From assembly GCA_002372505.1 (NCBI GenBank), contig DFGY01000062.1:27696-91695 (forward strand): 64,000 nt of DNA, read 5' to 3'. The notes below the pieces were generated by a model. It was given only the letters and a program-made list of their open reading frames with translations. It was not told the DNA's origin and did no database searches. The translations under genes and the position numbers were made by a program. The stretch comes from Firmicutes bacterium UBA3738 (GTDB taxonomy: Bacteria; Bacillota; Clostridia; Peptostreptococcales; Anaerovoracaceae). Below, in pieces: positions 8,376 to 17,117 of this stretch; within the stretch, counting starts at the first letter, position 1; the number at the start of each line of letters is the position of its first letter.

Positions 8376-9705
8376 AAATCTCGACGATGTGCTTTTTCTT
8401 TTTGCCTTTTTCGACGAGGAGTTTGCCGTCTTCGAACATGTCGGTTGTGACGGTGGCTTTGCGGTCGGTGATTTTCTGGCCGCCGATGGTGACGCCGCCC
8501 TGGTCGATGGTGCGGAAGGCTTCGCTGTTGGAGTCTGCCAGACCCAGCTTGTTCAGTAGGGCTGCGACGCCGTAGCCTTCGCCTTCAAATTCGGAAGCGT
8601 CCATCTTTGTGGTGGGCATGTTTGCGCTCATGCCACCGCCGCCAAATGCAGCGCGGGCGCCTTCCTGGGCTTTTGTTGCTTCTTCTTCGCCGTGTACCAG
8701 CTTGGTTACTTCAAAGGCCAGTACTTCCTTGGCGTGATTTATTTCCTGACCTTCCAGTGCGGAGAGGCGGTTAACCTCGTCCATGGGAAGGAATGTGAGC
8801 ATTCTCAGGCACTTGTTTACGTCTGCGTCCTCTACGTTTCTCCAGTACTGGTAGAAGTCGTAGGGGGTAGTCCTGGAGCCGTCCAGCCACAGTGCACCGG
8901 CCTGGGTCTTGCCCATCTTCTGGCCTGTGCTGGTTGTGAGCAGAGCCATGGTCATGCCGTATACCTGCTTCTGGCAGGCCTTACGTGTCAGCTCGACGCC
9001 GGCGATAATGTTGGACCACTGGTCGTTGCCGCCGAACTGCATCTTTATGTCGATGTCGCGGGCCATTACCATGAAGTCGTAGCCCTGCATGAGCATGTAG
9101 TTGAATTCGAAGAATGAGAGACCGTTTTCTCTCGCCATTCTCTGCTTGAATGCCTCGGCCTGAAGCATTGTGTTTACGTTAAAGTGTGTGCCGATTTCGC
9201 GGACGAATTCGACGTAGTTGAGGGGTCTGAGCCACTCTGCGTTGTTTACGGAAATGGCCATGCCCGGCTCGGGAGTTTTGTTCTCTTTGCCCGGCTGGTA
9301 TACGCCATTGTTGCCTTCATACTTCCACTCGTCGTCGAAGTCCAGGAAGCGCTCGAAGAGCTTCTTGAACTGGGCGCAGTTGTCGTCGATTGTCTGTACG
9401 TCCATAACCTGGCGCATGTCGGTTCTGCCGGAAGGGTCGCCTACCATGCCGGTGCCGCCGCCCAGAAGAACTACAGGTGTGTGGCCGTACTTCTGCATGT
9501 ACATCATGATGATGATCTGCATGAAGTGTCCTACGTGAAGGCAGTCCGCTGTCGGGTCGAAGCCTATGTAGAATTTGATTTTCTCTTTTCCGAGAAGGTC
9601 TCTGATTTCCTCTTCATGGGTGCACTGCTCAATGAAGCCGCGCTCCATGAGGACGTCGAAAACGTTTTCTTTATCGCTTACGCTATCGGGAATAAAGTTT
9701 TTCAT
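8374..9705 (-). CDS. tyrS: Tyrosyl-tRNA synthetase
   Basis: Charges tRNA-Tyr with tyrosine in the cytoplasm. The 443-residue protein is a class I synthetase. The HIGH-type motif is seen as DCLHVGHF near residue 55. Tyrosine-site residues lie in MLMQGYDFMVM and FGGNDQWSNIIAG, and the KMSKS-type loop appears as KMGKT near 265. A C-terminal S4-like RNA-binding segment with GGVTIGGQKI ends the protein. It is the last gene of the sua5-rpiB-upp-tyrS run, 61 bp after upp. There is no room for a T-box leader in that gap, so regulation is probably from the upstream operon promoter. The stop codon overlaps a type B repeat that looks like the terminator. Confidence 0.96.
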   Translation of the reverse strand: MKNFIPDSVSDKENVFDVLMERGFIEQCTHEEEIRDLLGKEKIKFYIGFDPTADCLHVGHFMQIIIMMYMQKYGHTPVVLLGGGTGMVGDPSGRTDMRQVMDVQTIDDNCAQFKKLFERFLDFDDEWKYEGNNGVYQPGKENKTPEPGMAISVNNAEWLRPLNYVEFVREIGTHFNVNTMLQAEAFKQRMARENGLSFFEFNYMLMQGYDFMVMARDIDIKMQFGGNDQWSNIIAGVELTRKACQKQVYGMTMALLTTSTGQKMGKTQAGALWLDGSRTTPYDFYQYWRNVEDADVNKCLRMLTFLPMDEVNRLSALEGQEINHAKEVLAFEVTKLVHGEEEATKAQEGARAAFGGGGMSANMPTTKMDASEFEGEGYGVAALLNKLGLADSNSEAFRTIDQGGVTIGGQKITDRKATVTTDMFEDGKLLVEKGKKKKHIVEI

Positions 9706-9766
9706 TTATCTGTTTTGCCCGGCGCTATTGCCGGAGCAAATTCTCCTTTCTATTTTTTGCTATAAC

Positions 9767-10396
9767 TTACTTCGTGCCGTAGAGTCTGTCGCCTGCATCT
9801 CCCAGTCCGGGGACGATGTAAGCGTTCTCATTTAGGCGCTCGTCCTTGGCTGCTATGTAAATGTCGATGTCCGGGTGGGCTTCCTGCAGAGCCTGGATTC
9901 CTTCGGGAGCTGCAATGAGGCACATGAATGTAATGTTCTTGCCCCCCAGCTTCTTGATGAAGTCCACTGCTGCTACTGCACTGCCGCCGGTGGCCAGCAT
10001 TGGGTCAACTACGAAGATTCTTCTGCTGGTCAGGTCCTCGGGCATCTTGCAGTAATAGTCGTGAGGCTCGTGAGTCACCGGGTCGCGGTAAAGGCCTACG
10101 TGGCCGACTTTCGCCGTGGGAATGAGCTCCAGCAGTCCTTCCACCAGTCCCAGGCCTGCTCTTAAGATCGGCACGATGGCGATGGATTTGCTGGGAAGCA
10201 TCTTCACCGTAGTGGGACAAATGGGTGTCTCGATTTCCTTTTCTTCCAGATCCAGGTCTCGGAGGGCCTCATAGCCCATGAGGAGAGAAATCTCCTTAAC
10301 GAGCTCGCGGAAATCCTTTGTGTTGGTTTCCTTCATTCTCAGCATTGCTGTCTTGTGCTGGATTAACGGGTGATCAGATACATATACTTTTCCCAT
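9767..10396 (-). CDS. upp: Uracil phosphoribosyltransferase
   Basis: Makes UMP from uracil and PRPP in pyrimidine salvage. 209 residues, the usual length. The PRPP-binding loop reads [17 protein letters not shown] near residue 130, and the C-terminal [14 protein letters not shown] is the uracil-site signature of the family. ATG at 10396 behind GAAGGAGAAG. It sits 21 bp after rpiB and 61 bp before tyrS on the same strand, so it is very likely cotranscribed. Confidence 0.97.
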   Translation of the reverse strand: MGKVYVSDHPLIQHKTAMLRMKETNTKDFRELVKEISLLMGYEALRDLDLEEKEIETPICPTTVKMLPSKSIAIVPILRAGLGLVEGLLELIPTAKVGHVGLYRDPVTHEPHDYYCKMPEDLTSRRIFVVDPMLATGGSAVAAVDFIKKLGGKNITFMCLIAAPEGIQALQEAHPDIDIYIAAKDERLNENAYIVPGLGDAGDRLYGTK

Positions 10397-10417
10397 AAGT
10401 CTTCTCCTTCCTTGTGC

Positions 10418-10852
10418 CTACATTTCGTCGAGCATGTCAGTGCGGTTCTTGTGTCTTCCGCCTTCGAACTCAGTATTCAGCCAGGCTTCCAATATTTCAA
10501 GAGCCAGTGTGGTCTCTGTCAGGCGGCCGCCCAGAGCCAGCATGTTGGCGTTGTTGTGCTGCCGGGAAAGCTTGGCCATTTCCACGGAAGTGCACAGGGC
10601 GCACCTGATTCCTTTGACTTTGTTGGCGGCAATGGAAATGCCTATGCCGCTGCCGCAGACGACGATTCCCCGGTCAGCCTTGCCTGAGGCAACCATCTCC
10701 GCGCACTTTTTTCCAAAAAGGGGATAGTCAACGGACACGGGGGAATCCGTACCGCAGTCTATCACCTCCACATCTTTCGAAAACAAATAACCTATGATTA
10801 TTTCCTTTAGTTCAAAGCCGCCATGATCGCTGGCGACGGCTATTTTCTCCAT
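10418..10852 (-). CDS. rpiB: Ribose-5-phosphate isomerase B (RpiB/LacAB family)
   Basis: Interconverts ribose 5-phosphate and ribulose 5-phosphate in the pentose phosphate pathway. The 144-residue protein starts MEKIAVASDHGGFELK, containing the family DHGG motif. It has DCGTDSPVSVDYP and GIVVCGSGIGISIAANKV; the Cys of the CGSG motif (near residue 66) is the RpiB base. Adjacent genes are on the same strand (46 bp after sua5, 21 bp before upp), a common clostridial order. Sugar specificity cannot be told from sequence alone. Confidence 0.93.
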   Translation of the reverse strand: MEKIAVASDHGGFELKEIIIGYLFSKDVEVIDCGTDSPVSVDYPLFGKKCAEMVASGKADRGIVVCGSGIGISIAANKVKGIRCALCTSVEMAKLSRQHNNANMLALGGRLTETTLALEILEAWLNTEFEGGRHKNRTDMLDEM

Positions 10853-10898
10853 CTGTCGCTACTCTCTTTCGTTTACGGGGCACCTGCCGGCGCCCTAA

Positions 10899-11912
10899 TT
10901 ATACCTTAGCAATATTGTATCCTGCGGACTTGAGCATGCGGTTCATTACCGCGAAGCCAACGCCGTTCACGTCGCTTAGGGCTCCTGCCAGAATGATGTC
11001 CACGCCCTGCTTGTCCATATCTCTTAATTCCGCGAAGAAGCTGTGGGCCGCTTCGATGAAGTCCTGCTCTTCGAAGAATAGAATTCCTACTTTGTTGCCC
11101 AGCTTTTCGTTGAGGCCGCGGAGGCGGTTGATTTCCTTCTTTACTGCCTCGCGCTCACCTTCCACAATGAGCATCTCCGCCTTGGGGGCATAGTGCTTGT
11201 ACTTCATTCCGGGGGACTTGGGCTTGAATTCGTCGCCACGCTCTTCCATGTCCCTCGGGTCCACGTTCAGTGTGGGGTCGTAGCCGACTTCCTTGCCGAT
11301 GGCAGCTTCCACCTGCTCGGCTGTAATGATTCCCGGTCTGAGAATCATGGGCTTTTCCGCGGACATGTCAAGAACCGTGGACTCGATGCCCACTCTGCAG
11401 TCGTCGCCTTTTAGAATGATGTCCACCTTGCCGTTGAGGTCGTCGATTACGTCCTGAGCTCTCGTAGGGCTGGGCTTGCCGGAAAGGTTGGCGCTTGGGC
11501 CTGCCACGGGTACGCCGGATGCCTCTATGAGGGCGCGGGCTACTTCGCTATCGGGAAGGCGCACGCCTACTGTGTCCAGGCCGCCTGTAGTCTCGTTGGG
11601 GACGCCTTCTTTGCGCTTCACGATTATGGTAAGGGGGCCGGGCCAGAAGTTGTCGATTACGTTTACTATGTCGGCGCTGAGCATGGGGGTCAGCTGGCCG
11701 ATGTCGGAAGCTCTGGCAATGTGGACGATCATGGGATTGTCGCTGGGTCTGCCTTTGGCTTCGTAGACTTTCTTTACTGCCACGGGATCCAGTGCGTTGG
11801 CGCCCAGGCCGTAGACTGTCTCCGTGGGGAATGCAACGAGGCCGCCGTCAGCCAGGACCTTCGCCGCCAGTTCAATGTTTTCCTTGGTCGGTTCTAAAAT
11901 TTTCGTTTCCAT
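10899..11912 (-). CDS. sua5: L-threonylcarbamoyladenylate synthase (Sua5/YwlC type)
   Basis: Makes threonylcarbamoyl-AMP from Thr, bicarbonate and ATP for the t6A tRNA modification. The 337-residue protein has the YrdC domain at residues 10-205: GGLVAFPTETVYGLGANA, the substrate motif KGRPSDNPMIVH, and SANLSGKPSPT. A C-terminal Sua5 domain follows a linker, which distinguishes it from the short TsaC. It is the first gene of the operon, with a good promoter about 65 bp upstream. Confidence 0.95.
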   Translation of the reverse strand: METKILEPTKENIELAAKVLADGGLVAFPTETVYGLGANALDPVAVKKVYEAKGRPSDNPMIVHIARASDIGQLTPMLSADIVNVIDNFWPGPLTIIVKRKEGVPNETTGGLDTVGVRLPDSEVARALIEASGVPVAGPSANLSGKPSPTRAQDVIDDLNGKVDIILKGDDCRVGIESTVLDMSAEKPMILRPGIITAEQVEAAIGKEVGYDPTLNVDPRDMEERGDEFKPKSPGMKYKHYAPKAEMLIVEGEREAVKKEINRLRGLNEKLGNKVGILFFEEQDFIEAAHSFFAELRDMDKQGVDIILAGALSDVNGVGFAVMNRMLKSAGYNIAKV

Positions 11913-11975
11913 TTTAAATCTTTCTCTTTGCTAAATAATTTTCCGATTGCGCTTCGTTCACGCATCGCTCCGAAC

Positions 11976-12003
11976 ATTATATCACAATTGGAACGCCATA
12001 CAA
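11976..12003 (-). promoter_or_regulatory. Promoter of the sua5-rpiB-upp-tyrS operon
   Basis: On the minus strand TTGTAT, a 16-bp spacer and a perfect TATAAT, about 64 bp before the sua5 ATG. There is no other candidate upstream of the four genes. Confidence 0.6.
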
Positions 12004-12023
12004 CTGCGAGAATAAAAAAGGGG

Positions 12024-13067
12024 TTAATCCTTTGCCAGGTCATAGTACAGATCCGGGTCAGCGTACATTACGTGAGGCTCGAATCCTCTGGTGAGGTAGT
12101 GCTGGATTCGAGCGCGACGCAGGCTCAATTTAACTCTTTTATATTTATATTTAATTTCATCGATGGAGCCGCCTCGATATTTTTTTTCAATCTTCACCCT
12201 CCCCTTTGCGCTGCCGCTCTTATAGAATTTATACTTGTATTTATCATCATAGTCTTTTACCGTCAGGTAAGGCATTTCAAAGGGATCCAGGTGGAGACTG
12301 TCCTTTACCTTGTATTTTCGATTGTATTGCTGATTATATTTTTCATAACCGCCAAACTCGTAATCCTTATATTTCCCGTATCTATATATTTTGTTTTTCT
12401 TGACTTTGTATTTAAGCTTCACTGCTGCATACTTTAATGGCTTTTTGTTTTTTTCGCCGAAACGGTTCCTGTAACTTGTATTTGTAATTCTCGTAAGCCA
12501 GCCGCGCTTATTATACTTAGCCGTGCTTTTTAGCCACAACCTGCCTTTCCAATCGTAGTGACGCATTTCGGTCATTTTGCCTTTTTTGTACTTGAATGTA
12601 TACCGCACGCCATCTACCAGATTTCGATATTCCTTCAACCTGCCGGTCTTTGTGAATACATACCTTTCCTCAAGAATGTATTTCTTCTTGCTCTTGTTGT
12701 AGCTACCCTTTGTGACTGTTCTACCTTTGTTTGAGTAGGTAAATTTATCGGGGGATTTACCGGTTTCCTTCGCACGGGTAAGGCGTCTTTTCCCTCCGTA
12801 ATAGTAATTAATTGTAATCTTGCCGAAAAAGTATTTAAACCGAATCAGTTCCCCGGTCTTCTTATATTTGAATTCACGTATTTTTTCAAACTTATCCTTC
12901 ACGGAGCCCCTGTAGTACTCCTTTGTCATAACCACTCTGTACCCGGCGGACTTGGCCTGGGCCGTGTCCGCTATGCCGGGAATGCCCGCCGGCATGCCAA
13001 AAATCAGCGACATGGTAATCGCCGCCGCCATCACAATGGTGAGTAAACGTTTACTTGCTTTTCTCAT
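12024..13067 (-). CDS. Secreted Lys/Tyr-rich repeat protein A
   Basis: About 347 residues. I use the ATG at 13067 (MRKASKRLLT) because GAGAGGT lies 7 nt before it; a TTG further upstream has no ribosome site. Signal peptide at residues 1-40, cleaved near AQAKS. The mature part consists of short beta-rich units such as YKKTGELIRFKYF, FTKTGRLKEYRNL, HYDWKGRLWLKS and YNKRGWLTR. These resemble RHS/YD- or MORN-type repeats. It ends PDLYYDLAKD. It is a clear paralogue of the protein at 13132-14154, sharing the motifs DPFEMPYL and RRARIQHYLT. No enzyme motif is seen and the function is unknown; an exported adhesin or wall-associated protein is a guess. Confidence 0.75.
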   Translation of the reverse strand: MRKASKRLLTIVMAAAITMSLIFGMPAGIPGIADTAQAKSAGYRVVMTKEYYRGSVKDKFEKIREFKYKKTGELIRFKYFFGKITINYYYGGKRRLTRAKETGKSPDKFTYSNKGRTVTKGSYNKSKKKYILEERYVFTKTGRLKEYRNLVDGVRYTFKYKKGKMTEMRHYDWKGRLWLKSTAKYNKRGWLTRITNTSYRNRFGEKNKKPLKYAAVKLKYKVKKNKIYRYGKYKDYEFGGYEKYNQQYNRKYKVKDSLHLDPFEMPYLTVKDYDDKYKYKFYKSGSAKGRVKIEKKYRGGSIDEIKYKYKRVKLSLRRARIQHYLTRGFEPHVMYADPDLYYDLAKD

Positions 13068-13130
13068 ATCAATACCTCTCAACTATGTGCCTCTAACTAG
13101 TGAAACAAAAAGCCTGTCCCCGTGAAACGC
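12955..13130. repeat. Duplicated promoter and signal-peptide cassette, copy 1
   Basis: About 175 bp (type A repeat, 5' leader, ribosome site and first ~35 codons) nearly identical to 15003-15195. The two downstream genes then diverge completely in their mature proteins. This points to copying of a 5' export cassette between genes. Confidence 0.7.
13100..13130. repeat. Type A short repeat after the 13132-14154 gene
   Basis: GTGAAACAAAAAGCCTGTCC then CCGTGAAACGC, starting 1-2 bp past the stop codon at 13132. Same unit as at 15167. Confidence 0.6.
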
Positions 13131-13131
13131 T

Positions 13132-14154
13132 TTACTCAGATGCCAGATGTTCGTACCACACCTCGTCGGTCATCATTATCGCTTCATCAAAGTAGCCTGT
13201 CAGGTAGTGCTGGATGCGGGCTCTGCGGTCGCTCATCTTCACTTTCTTGTATTTGTATTTAATCTCATTGTAAAAGCTTTTTCCATCGTAGCTTTTCACA
13301 CTCTTTACAAGTCCGCGGAAAGCGCCATGTTTGTAGAATTTGTATTTGTATCTCATATCGCCATCTTTCACCGGCAGGTATGGCATTTCAAACGGGTCGG
13401 TGTAGAGATTTCCTCTTACCTTGTACTTCTTGCGATATTTTGTGGTTACTTTATAGGTGCCGCCCTCGCTATATTCCTTATACTTGCCGTATCGATACAC
13501 ATACTTTTTACCGATCTTGTATGTGAATCTGGCCGACACTTCTTTCCTTGGCTTCTTGAACTTTGTTCCACCAAAGAACCTGTAATAGGTATTGCTAAGC
13601 TTTGTGAGCCAGCCGCGCTTGTTGTATTTTGCTCTATTTTTCAGCCACAGCTTGCCTTTCCTATCATAATGGCGCATCTCCACCAATCTGCCTTTTTTGT
13701 ATCTGAGCACATATCTCTCGCCACCTACCACATCATGATATTCCTTCACCCTGCCGGTCTTTGTGAATTTATATTTTTCAACAATACGGAATTTTTTATC
13801 GTGCTTATAGTAATATCCGCACTTTACAGTTCTGCCGCCACCTGAATAGAAGAATTTTGTATCGGGAATGCCTGCATCTTTCAGCCTGATGATACGTCTC
13901 TTTTCCCCATAATAGTATTTGATTATTTCTTTCGACACATAGTCATAGTCACGAAACCAGGTCAGCTCGCCTGTCTTCTTGTACTTTCTCACATACTTTT
14001 TATAAAATTTTCCCCTTGGCGTATCCCTTTTATATTCGTGGGTAACCAGGAATCTGGTCTTCTCGGACTTGGCTGCCGCCTTTTCCCCGAAAACCCCGGG
14101 CACGGTTATTGCCAGAGCCATTGCCAGTATTACCAATATGATTCTTACTTTCAT
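13132..14154 (-). CDS. Secreted Lys/Tyr-rich repeat protein B
   Basis: 340 residues; signal peptide at 1-28 (MKVRIILVILAMALAITVPG). Paralogue of the protein at 12024-13067, with the same unit order: YKKTGELTWFRDY, FTKTGRVKEYHDV, HYDRKGKLWLKN, YNKRGWLTKL, DPFEMPYLPV and RRARIQHYLTGYF. Its ATG overlaps the TGA of the upstream gene (ATGA at 14151-14154), so the two are translationally coupled. Its signal peptide is different from that of its paralogue, although the mature parts match. Function is not recognised. Confidence 0.75.
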   Translation of the reverse strand: MKVRIILVILAMALAITVPGVFGEKAAAKSEKTRFLVTHEYKRDTPRGKFYKKYVRKYKKTGELTWFRDYDYVSKEIIKYYYGEKRRIIRLKDAGIPDTKFFYSGGGRTVKCGYYYKHDKKFRIVEKYKFTKTGRVKEYHDVVGGERYVLRYKKGRLVEMRHYDRKGKLWLKNRAKYNKRGWLTKLSNTYYRFFGGTKFKKPRKEVSARFTYKIGKKYVYRYGKYKEYSEGGTYKVTTKYRKKYKVRGNLYTDPFEMPYLPVKDGDMRYKYKFYKHGAFRGLVKSVKSYDGKSFYNEIKYKYKKVKMSDRRARIQHYLTGYFDEAIMMTDEVWYEHLASE

Positions 14155-15134
14155 TTTCTCACCACCACCTTACACCAGCCTATGAACATGGGCGTCTCAT
14201 CTTCCACTTGGTCGAATACACCGATATATCTTGTGCCCGTTGCAATAGCCTCTATTATACCGGTCCACTCGCCATCTTCTTCTTCGAATCTGAGAACTGT
14301 GTCATCATTTGAACCATCGCCAAGCAATAGGCTCGGGTCATTTTTATATTCATCCAGCTCCGCCTTCGTTTCACATATGACTGTGTAGATATACGTTCCG
14401 CTAATAAGATAGTCAAATATATCCAGATAATCATAATCCTCGTCACCTAACTTTAGCTTTTCCGTCTTGCCATTGGCCTCGAACTCCGGGGGGATCACTT
14501 TGATTCTGAGATAACCTAAGTGCCTGGTCTCTTTCTTGTATATTTCCTTTACGGCAACTTTGACTGTGCCGACTGTCCTGGCTACGATAATTGTGCCCCC
14601 GGCAGTGACTGTCAGGCGGCTTTTGTCCATGGAAGTGAATACGTACCTGGCCTTGGGTAGTTTGTTCTTAATGTAGAAATCGAGATTGTCGCTCTCAGGA
14701 TTACGCGCTCTATATATTTCAATCGTGTCTTTATCCAGGGTGGCATTTAAAACTCTGATTGTGAGAATGGCCTTTCTGGTCTTGCCCTTGTAGCGCTCCT
14801 TTATTGTAATCTTCGCCCTGCCGGCTCTGACGCCGCGTATTACGCCCTTCTTGCTTACCGTCGCAACTTTTTTGTTGCCGGACCTGTAGGTGTATTTCGC
14901 TTTGGAATGGTAATATCTGATGGCGTATATGGCGCTGGTCTTTTCATCCCGTAGAAGTGTGTCGACCTTGTAATCCAGCTTGAGGGTGCGGGTTTTTGAC
15001 TTGGCCAGGGCCGTGTCCGCCTGGCCGGGAATGCCCGCTATGCCGGGAGTGCCCGCCGGCATGCCAAAAATCAGCGACATGGTAATCGCCGCCGCCATCA
15101 AAATGGTGAGTAAACGTTTACTTGCTTTTCTCAT
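14151..15134 (-). CDS. Secreted protein with BIG2-like Ig domains
   Basis: About 327 residues from the ATG at 15134 (MRKASKRLLTIL, with GAGAGGT upstream). Signal peptide at 1-44. Two bacterial Ig-like units follow: YRSGNKKVATVSKKGVIRGV then GRAKITIKERYKG, and later SRLTVTAGGTIIV with GTVKVAVKEIY. The C-terminal 100 residues are acidic and unassigned. The 5' 100 bp of the gene and its leader are shared almost exactly with the gene at 12024-13067. First gene of a two-gene unit with 13132-14154. Confidence 0.75.
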   Translation of the reverse strand: MRKASKRLLTILMAAAITMSLIFGMPAGTPGIAGIPGQADTALAKSKTRTLKLDYKVDTLLRDEKTSAIYAIRYYHSKAKYTYRSGNKKVATVSKKGVIRGVRAGRAKITIKERYKGKTRKAILTIRVLNATLDKDTIEIYRARNPESDNLDFYIKNKLPKARYVFTSMDKSRLTVTAGGTIIVARTVGTVKVAVKEIYKKETRHLGYLRIKVIPPEFEANGKTEKLKLGDEDYDYLDIFDYLISGTYIYTVICETKAELDEYKNDPSLLLGDGSNDDTVLRFEEEDGEWTGIIEAIATGTRYIGVFDQVEDETPMFIGWCKVVVRK

Positions 15135-15195
15135 ATCAATACCTCTCAACTATGTGCCTCGAACTAGTGAAACAAAAAGCCTGTCCCCGTGAAAC
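15003..15195. repeat. Duplicated promoter and signal-peptide cassette, copy 2
   Basis: Matches 12955-13130 through the type A repeat, the 5' leader and the signal-peptide codons. It has a small in-frame insertion encoding extra GIPG-like residues. Recombination between the copies would delete the two intervening genes. Confidence 0.7.
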
Positions 15196-15240
15196 GGGTT
15201 ATTCCGTTGCCAGGTGACAGGGGGGACGGCTCTTGTCACC
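15167..15240. repeat. Type A plus type B repeat pair downstream of the CAP gene
   Basis: The type A unit (15167-15195) is followed by a type B hairpin (15213-15240: GGTGACAGGGGGGACGG and CTCTTGTCACC). The type B unit lies about 30 bp past the stop of the CAP-domain gene at 15269 and may terminate it. Confidence 0.55.
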
Positions 15241-15268
15241 ATTTGCTAATTTCTATCATCCCCATAAC

Positions 15269-16291
15269 TTATATCGCTGCAAAGTCCTGCACCCAGTAGC
15301 AAGCACCTTTATGCATGTATCCGGCTATTCCCACGCAGTTGAATTCTTTGTTAAGCATGTTACGCCTGTGACCCTGACCGTCAAATGATTCATTGGTCTC
15401 TTTCCAGTCCTCCGTGGCTTCATTTATATCAGTCTGCCAGGCCGCAATATTTTCACCCATGGCATAGCATCCACCCGGAAATGCGCTAAAGCAACTTCCG
15501 CCATCCGGTCTCGTGTGGCTGAATTTCGTTGCAATCTCTTTTGCGCGAATGCGCGCCGTTTTTTCAAGGGCCACATTTTTGGCGAGGGGCTGAAGAGTAA
15601 CTTCCCCCGCTTTATTGAATGAAATTTTGTTTTTGTTATCTTTGGCCCAGAACCATACCCCGGGACTGGTTCTGAAATTATTAAGTGAATCGTAACCGGC
15701 CGATACATCTATAAATCCGTTTACAAACAACTTGCATTGTACCGACTGTCCACGGTTTTTTGCTGTAATAGTCACAATGCCCGGTTTCTTTGCAGTGATT
15801 GTGCCGTTCGATACTGTCGCAACTTCGTTATCGCTTGACTTCCAGATAACCGTGCCAACAGCGTTTTTTATTCTAATAGCCTTCGGCTTGCCATTTTCCA
15901 TGGTCAGTTCACTTTTCTCCAGCTTTATTCTCTTAATGGTAATGGACTTTACAGCACTGAATTTACCTTTCTTTTTTCCGTTTACTGCACGAACCTTAAA
16001 CTGCGTCTTTACATCGTATTCAACCGTTGAAGATAGAACCCTCTTTGACTTCGGCAGTGTTTTTATGAGCTTCCACTTTGCGCTTCCGGACTTTCTGTAT
16101 ACCTGATACTTCTTCACATTCTTCGAAAGCTTCTTCCATGTGACTTTAACCTTATTGGTGCTCACGCACTTGACCGTCTGGATCTTAACCTTGCCGGGCT
16201 TCTTTACCGCCGCTGACGCTTCTCCCGGAATGAGCAAGCCCGCGCACAGTACCATAGATAGCATTAGTGACACTATTATTCTTCTTTTCAT
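15269..16291 (-). CDS. Secreted CAP/SCP-domain protein with FN3-like and BIG2-like modules
   Basis: 340 residues with a strong ribosome site (GGGAGGAGATC). Signal peptide at 1-28 (ends GEASA). An FN3-like Lys-rich unit follows (KVTWKKLSKNVKKYQVYRKS). Next is a BIG2-like unit (VIWKSSDNEVATVSNGTITA). The CAP domain occupies about 200-340. Its hallmarks are LNNFRTSPGV, a His in TKFSHTRPDGGS, MGENIAAW, and GQGHRRNMLNKEFNCVGIAG. CAP-superfamily proteins are extracellular and usually non-enzymatic in bacteria; the exact role is unknown. Likely monocistronic. Confidence 0.88.
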   Translation of the reverse strand: MKRRIIVSLMLSMVLCAGLLIPGEASAAVKKPGKVKIQTVKCVSTNKVKVTWKKLSKNVKKYQVYRKSGSAKWKLIKTLPKSKRVLSSTVEYDVKTQFKVRAVNGKKKGKFSAVKSITIKRIKLEKSELTMENGKPKAIRIKNAVGTVIWKSSDNEVATVSNGTITAKKPGIVTITAKNRGQSVQCKLFVNGFIDVSAGYDSLNNFRTSPGVWFWAKDNKNKISFNKAGEVTLQPLAKNVALEKTARIRAKEIATKFSHTRPDGGSCFSAFPGGCYAMGENIAAWQTDINEATEDWKETNESFDGQGHRRNMLNKEFNCVGIAGYMHKGACYWVQDFAAI

Positions 16292-16801
16292 AGATGATCT
16301 CCTCCCGCTTCGCTATTTAGGAACTACTATAACTAGCTTTTCAATTAATGTAATTATAACTTATAAACATCTCCTTGTCATTCAAATGGAATACTTATCC
16401 CTTTGACGAGGATGTGGGAGTATGTGACTTCGATATACGGCATTTTTACGAAAAATTCTATTGGATAGCATGCCTGACGGCAATCCGTATTCAGCTTTCT
16501 TTGCTTCTTATTATTTTTTCACTTCTTTTATTGCTGAAGAAATTGTGAAAATTGTTTTAACGTTTTTGGGTTTCGCACCGCAAACCAGTCTGATTCCAAA
16601 CATGGTTGTTCACTTCAATTCCCTGTGGTCGTTGAAAGTACTTTCACTCCTCATACCTTATTGTATTTGTTGAAAGTTTTTTCAGCAACAGCTGCCACTA
16701 AACTTTATTCTTGCAATATCGGACTGGTAAATTAGCTTCGCAGACTCAGTAAAATGTTGAAATCTTTTTTACACAATGCCTCATATCTCCATTTGTGAAA
16801 C
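16292..16801. other. AT-rich intergenic region without a supported gene
   Basis: About 510 bp. No frame has both a ribosome site and coding character, and I see no strong hairpin. It separates the surface-protein cluster from the accessory region beginning near 16.8 kb. Confidence 0.5.
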
Positions 16802-17056
16802 CTAATTACAGAATCGCTTGTTTTGATATGAATATAAAAAGATGACAGGGGGGCCTGTCATCTGGATTCCTTCGCCGTCTGTAGTTACTGTCTCAGTTGT
16901 TTTAACACCGAGTTTCAATTCTTTTGCCACATCCTTATCCACGGCACTGACCTTACAAGTACTAAACATCAATATCAGTACCAACAAACCAACAAGTGCC
17001 ATTATTGGCATCATATTCTTCATCTTATCTAACGTTATTGCTTTAATGTAATTCAT
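16802..17056 (-). CDS. Small secreted or lipid-anchored protein with a repeat-derived tail
   Basis: 84 residues; ATG at 17056 behind AAGGAGACC. An N-terminal basic stretch and hydrophobic segment (MMPIMALVGLLVLILMF) precede FSTC, a possible lipobox-like site. The mature region is short and charged. The last ~20 codons are read through the GATGACAGG hairpin repeat at 16841-16862, so the original C-terminus may have been replaced. It lies 61 bp after the 140-residue protein gene on the same strand and may be cotranscribed. Function unknown. Confidence 0.55.
   Translation of the reverse strand: MNYIKAITLDKMKNMMPIMALVGLLVLILMFSTCKVSAVDKDVAKELKLGVKTTETVTTDGEGIQMTGPPVIFLYSYQNKRFCN
16841..16862. 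repeat. Minimal type B repeat inside a small gene
   Basis: GATGACAGG and CCTGTCATC form a 9-bp stem around GGGG. It lies inside the 3' end of the 84-residue gene rather than after the stop. Confidence 0.55.
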
Positions 17057-17117
17057 AGTAGGTCTCCTTCCATATTCAATTCTCCGTTATTTCTATCTTC
17101 TGGCAAACCCATAGCCG

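Noticed and set aside
9706..9766. T-box leader before tyrS
   Set aside because: The 61-bp gap to upp is too short and has no AGGGTGG-like sequence.
16842..17051. Plus-strand frame opposite the 84-residue protein
   Set aside because: The minus-strand frame has the ribosome site and an export signal.
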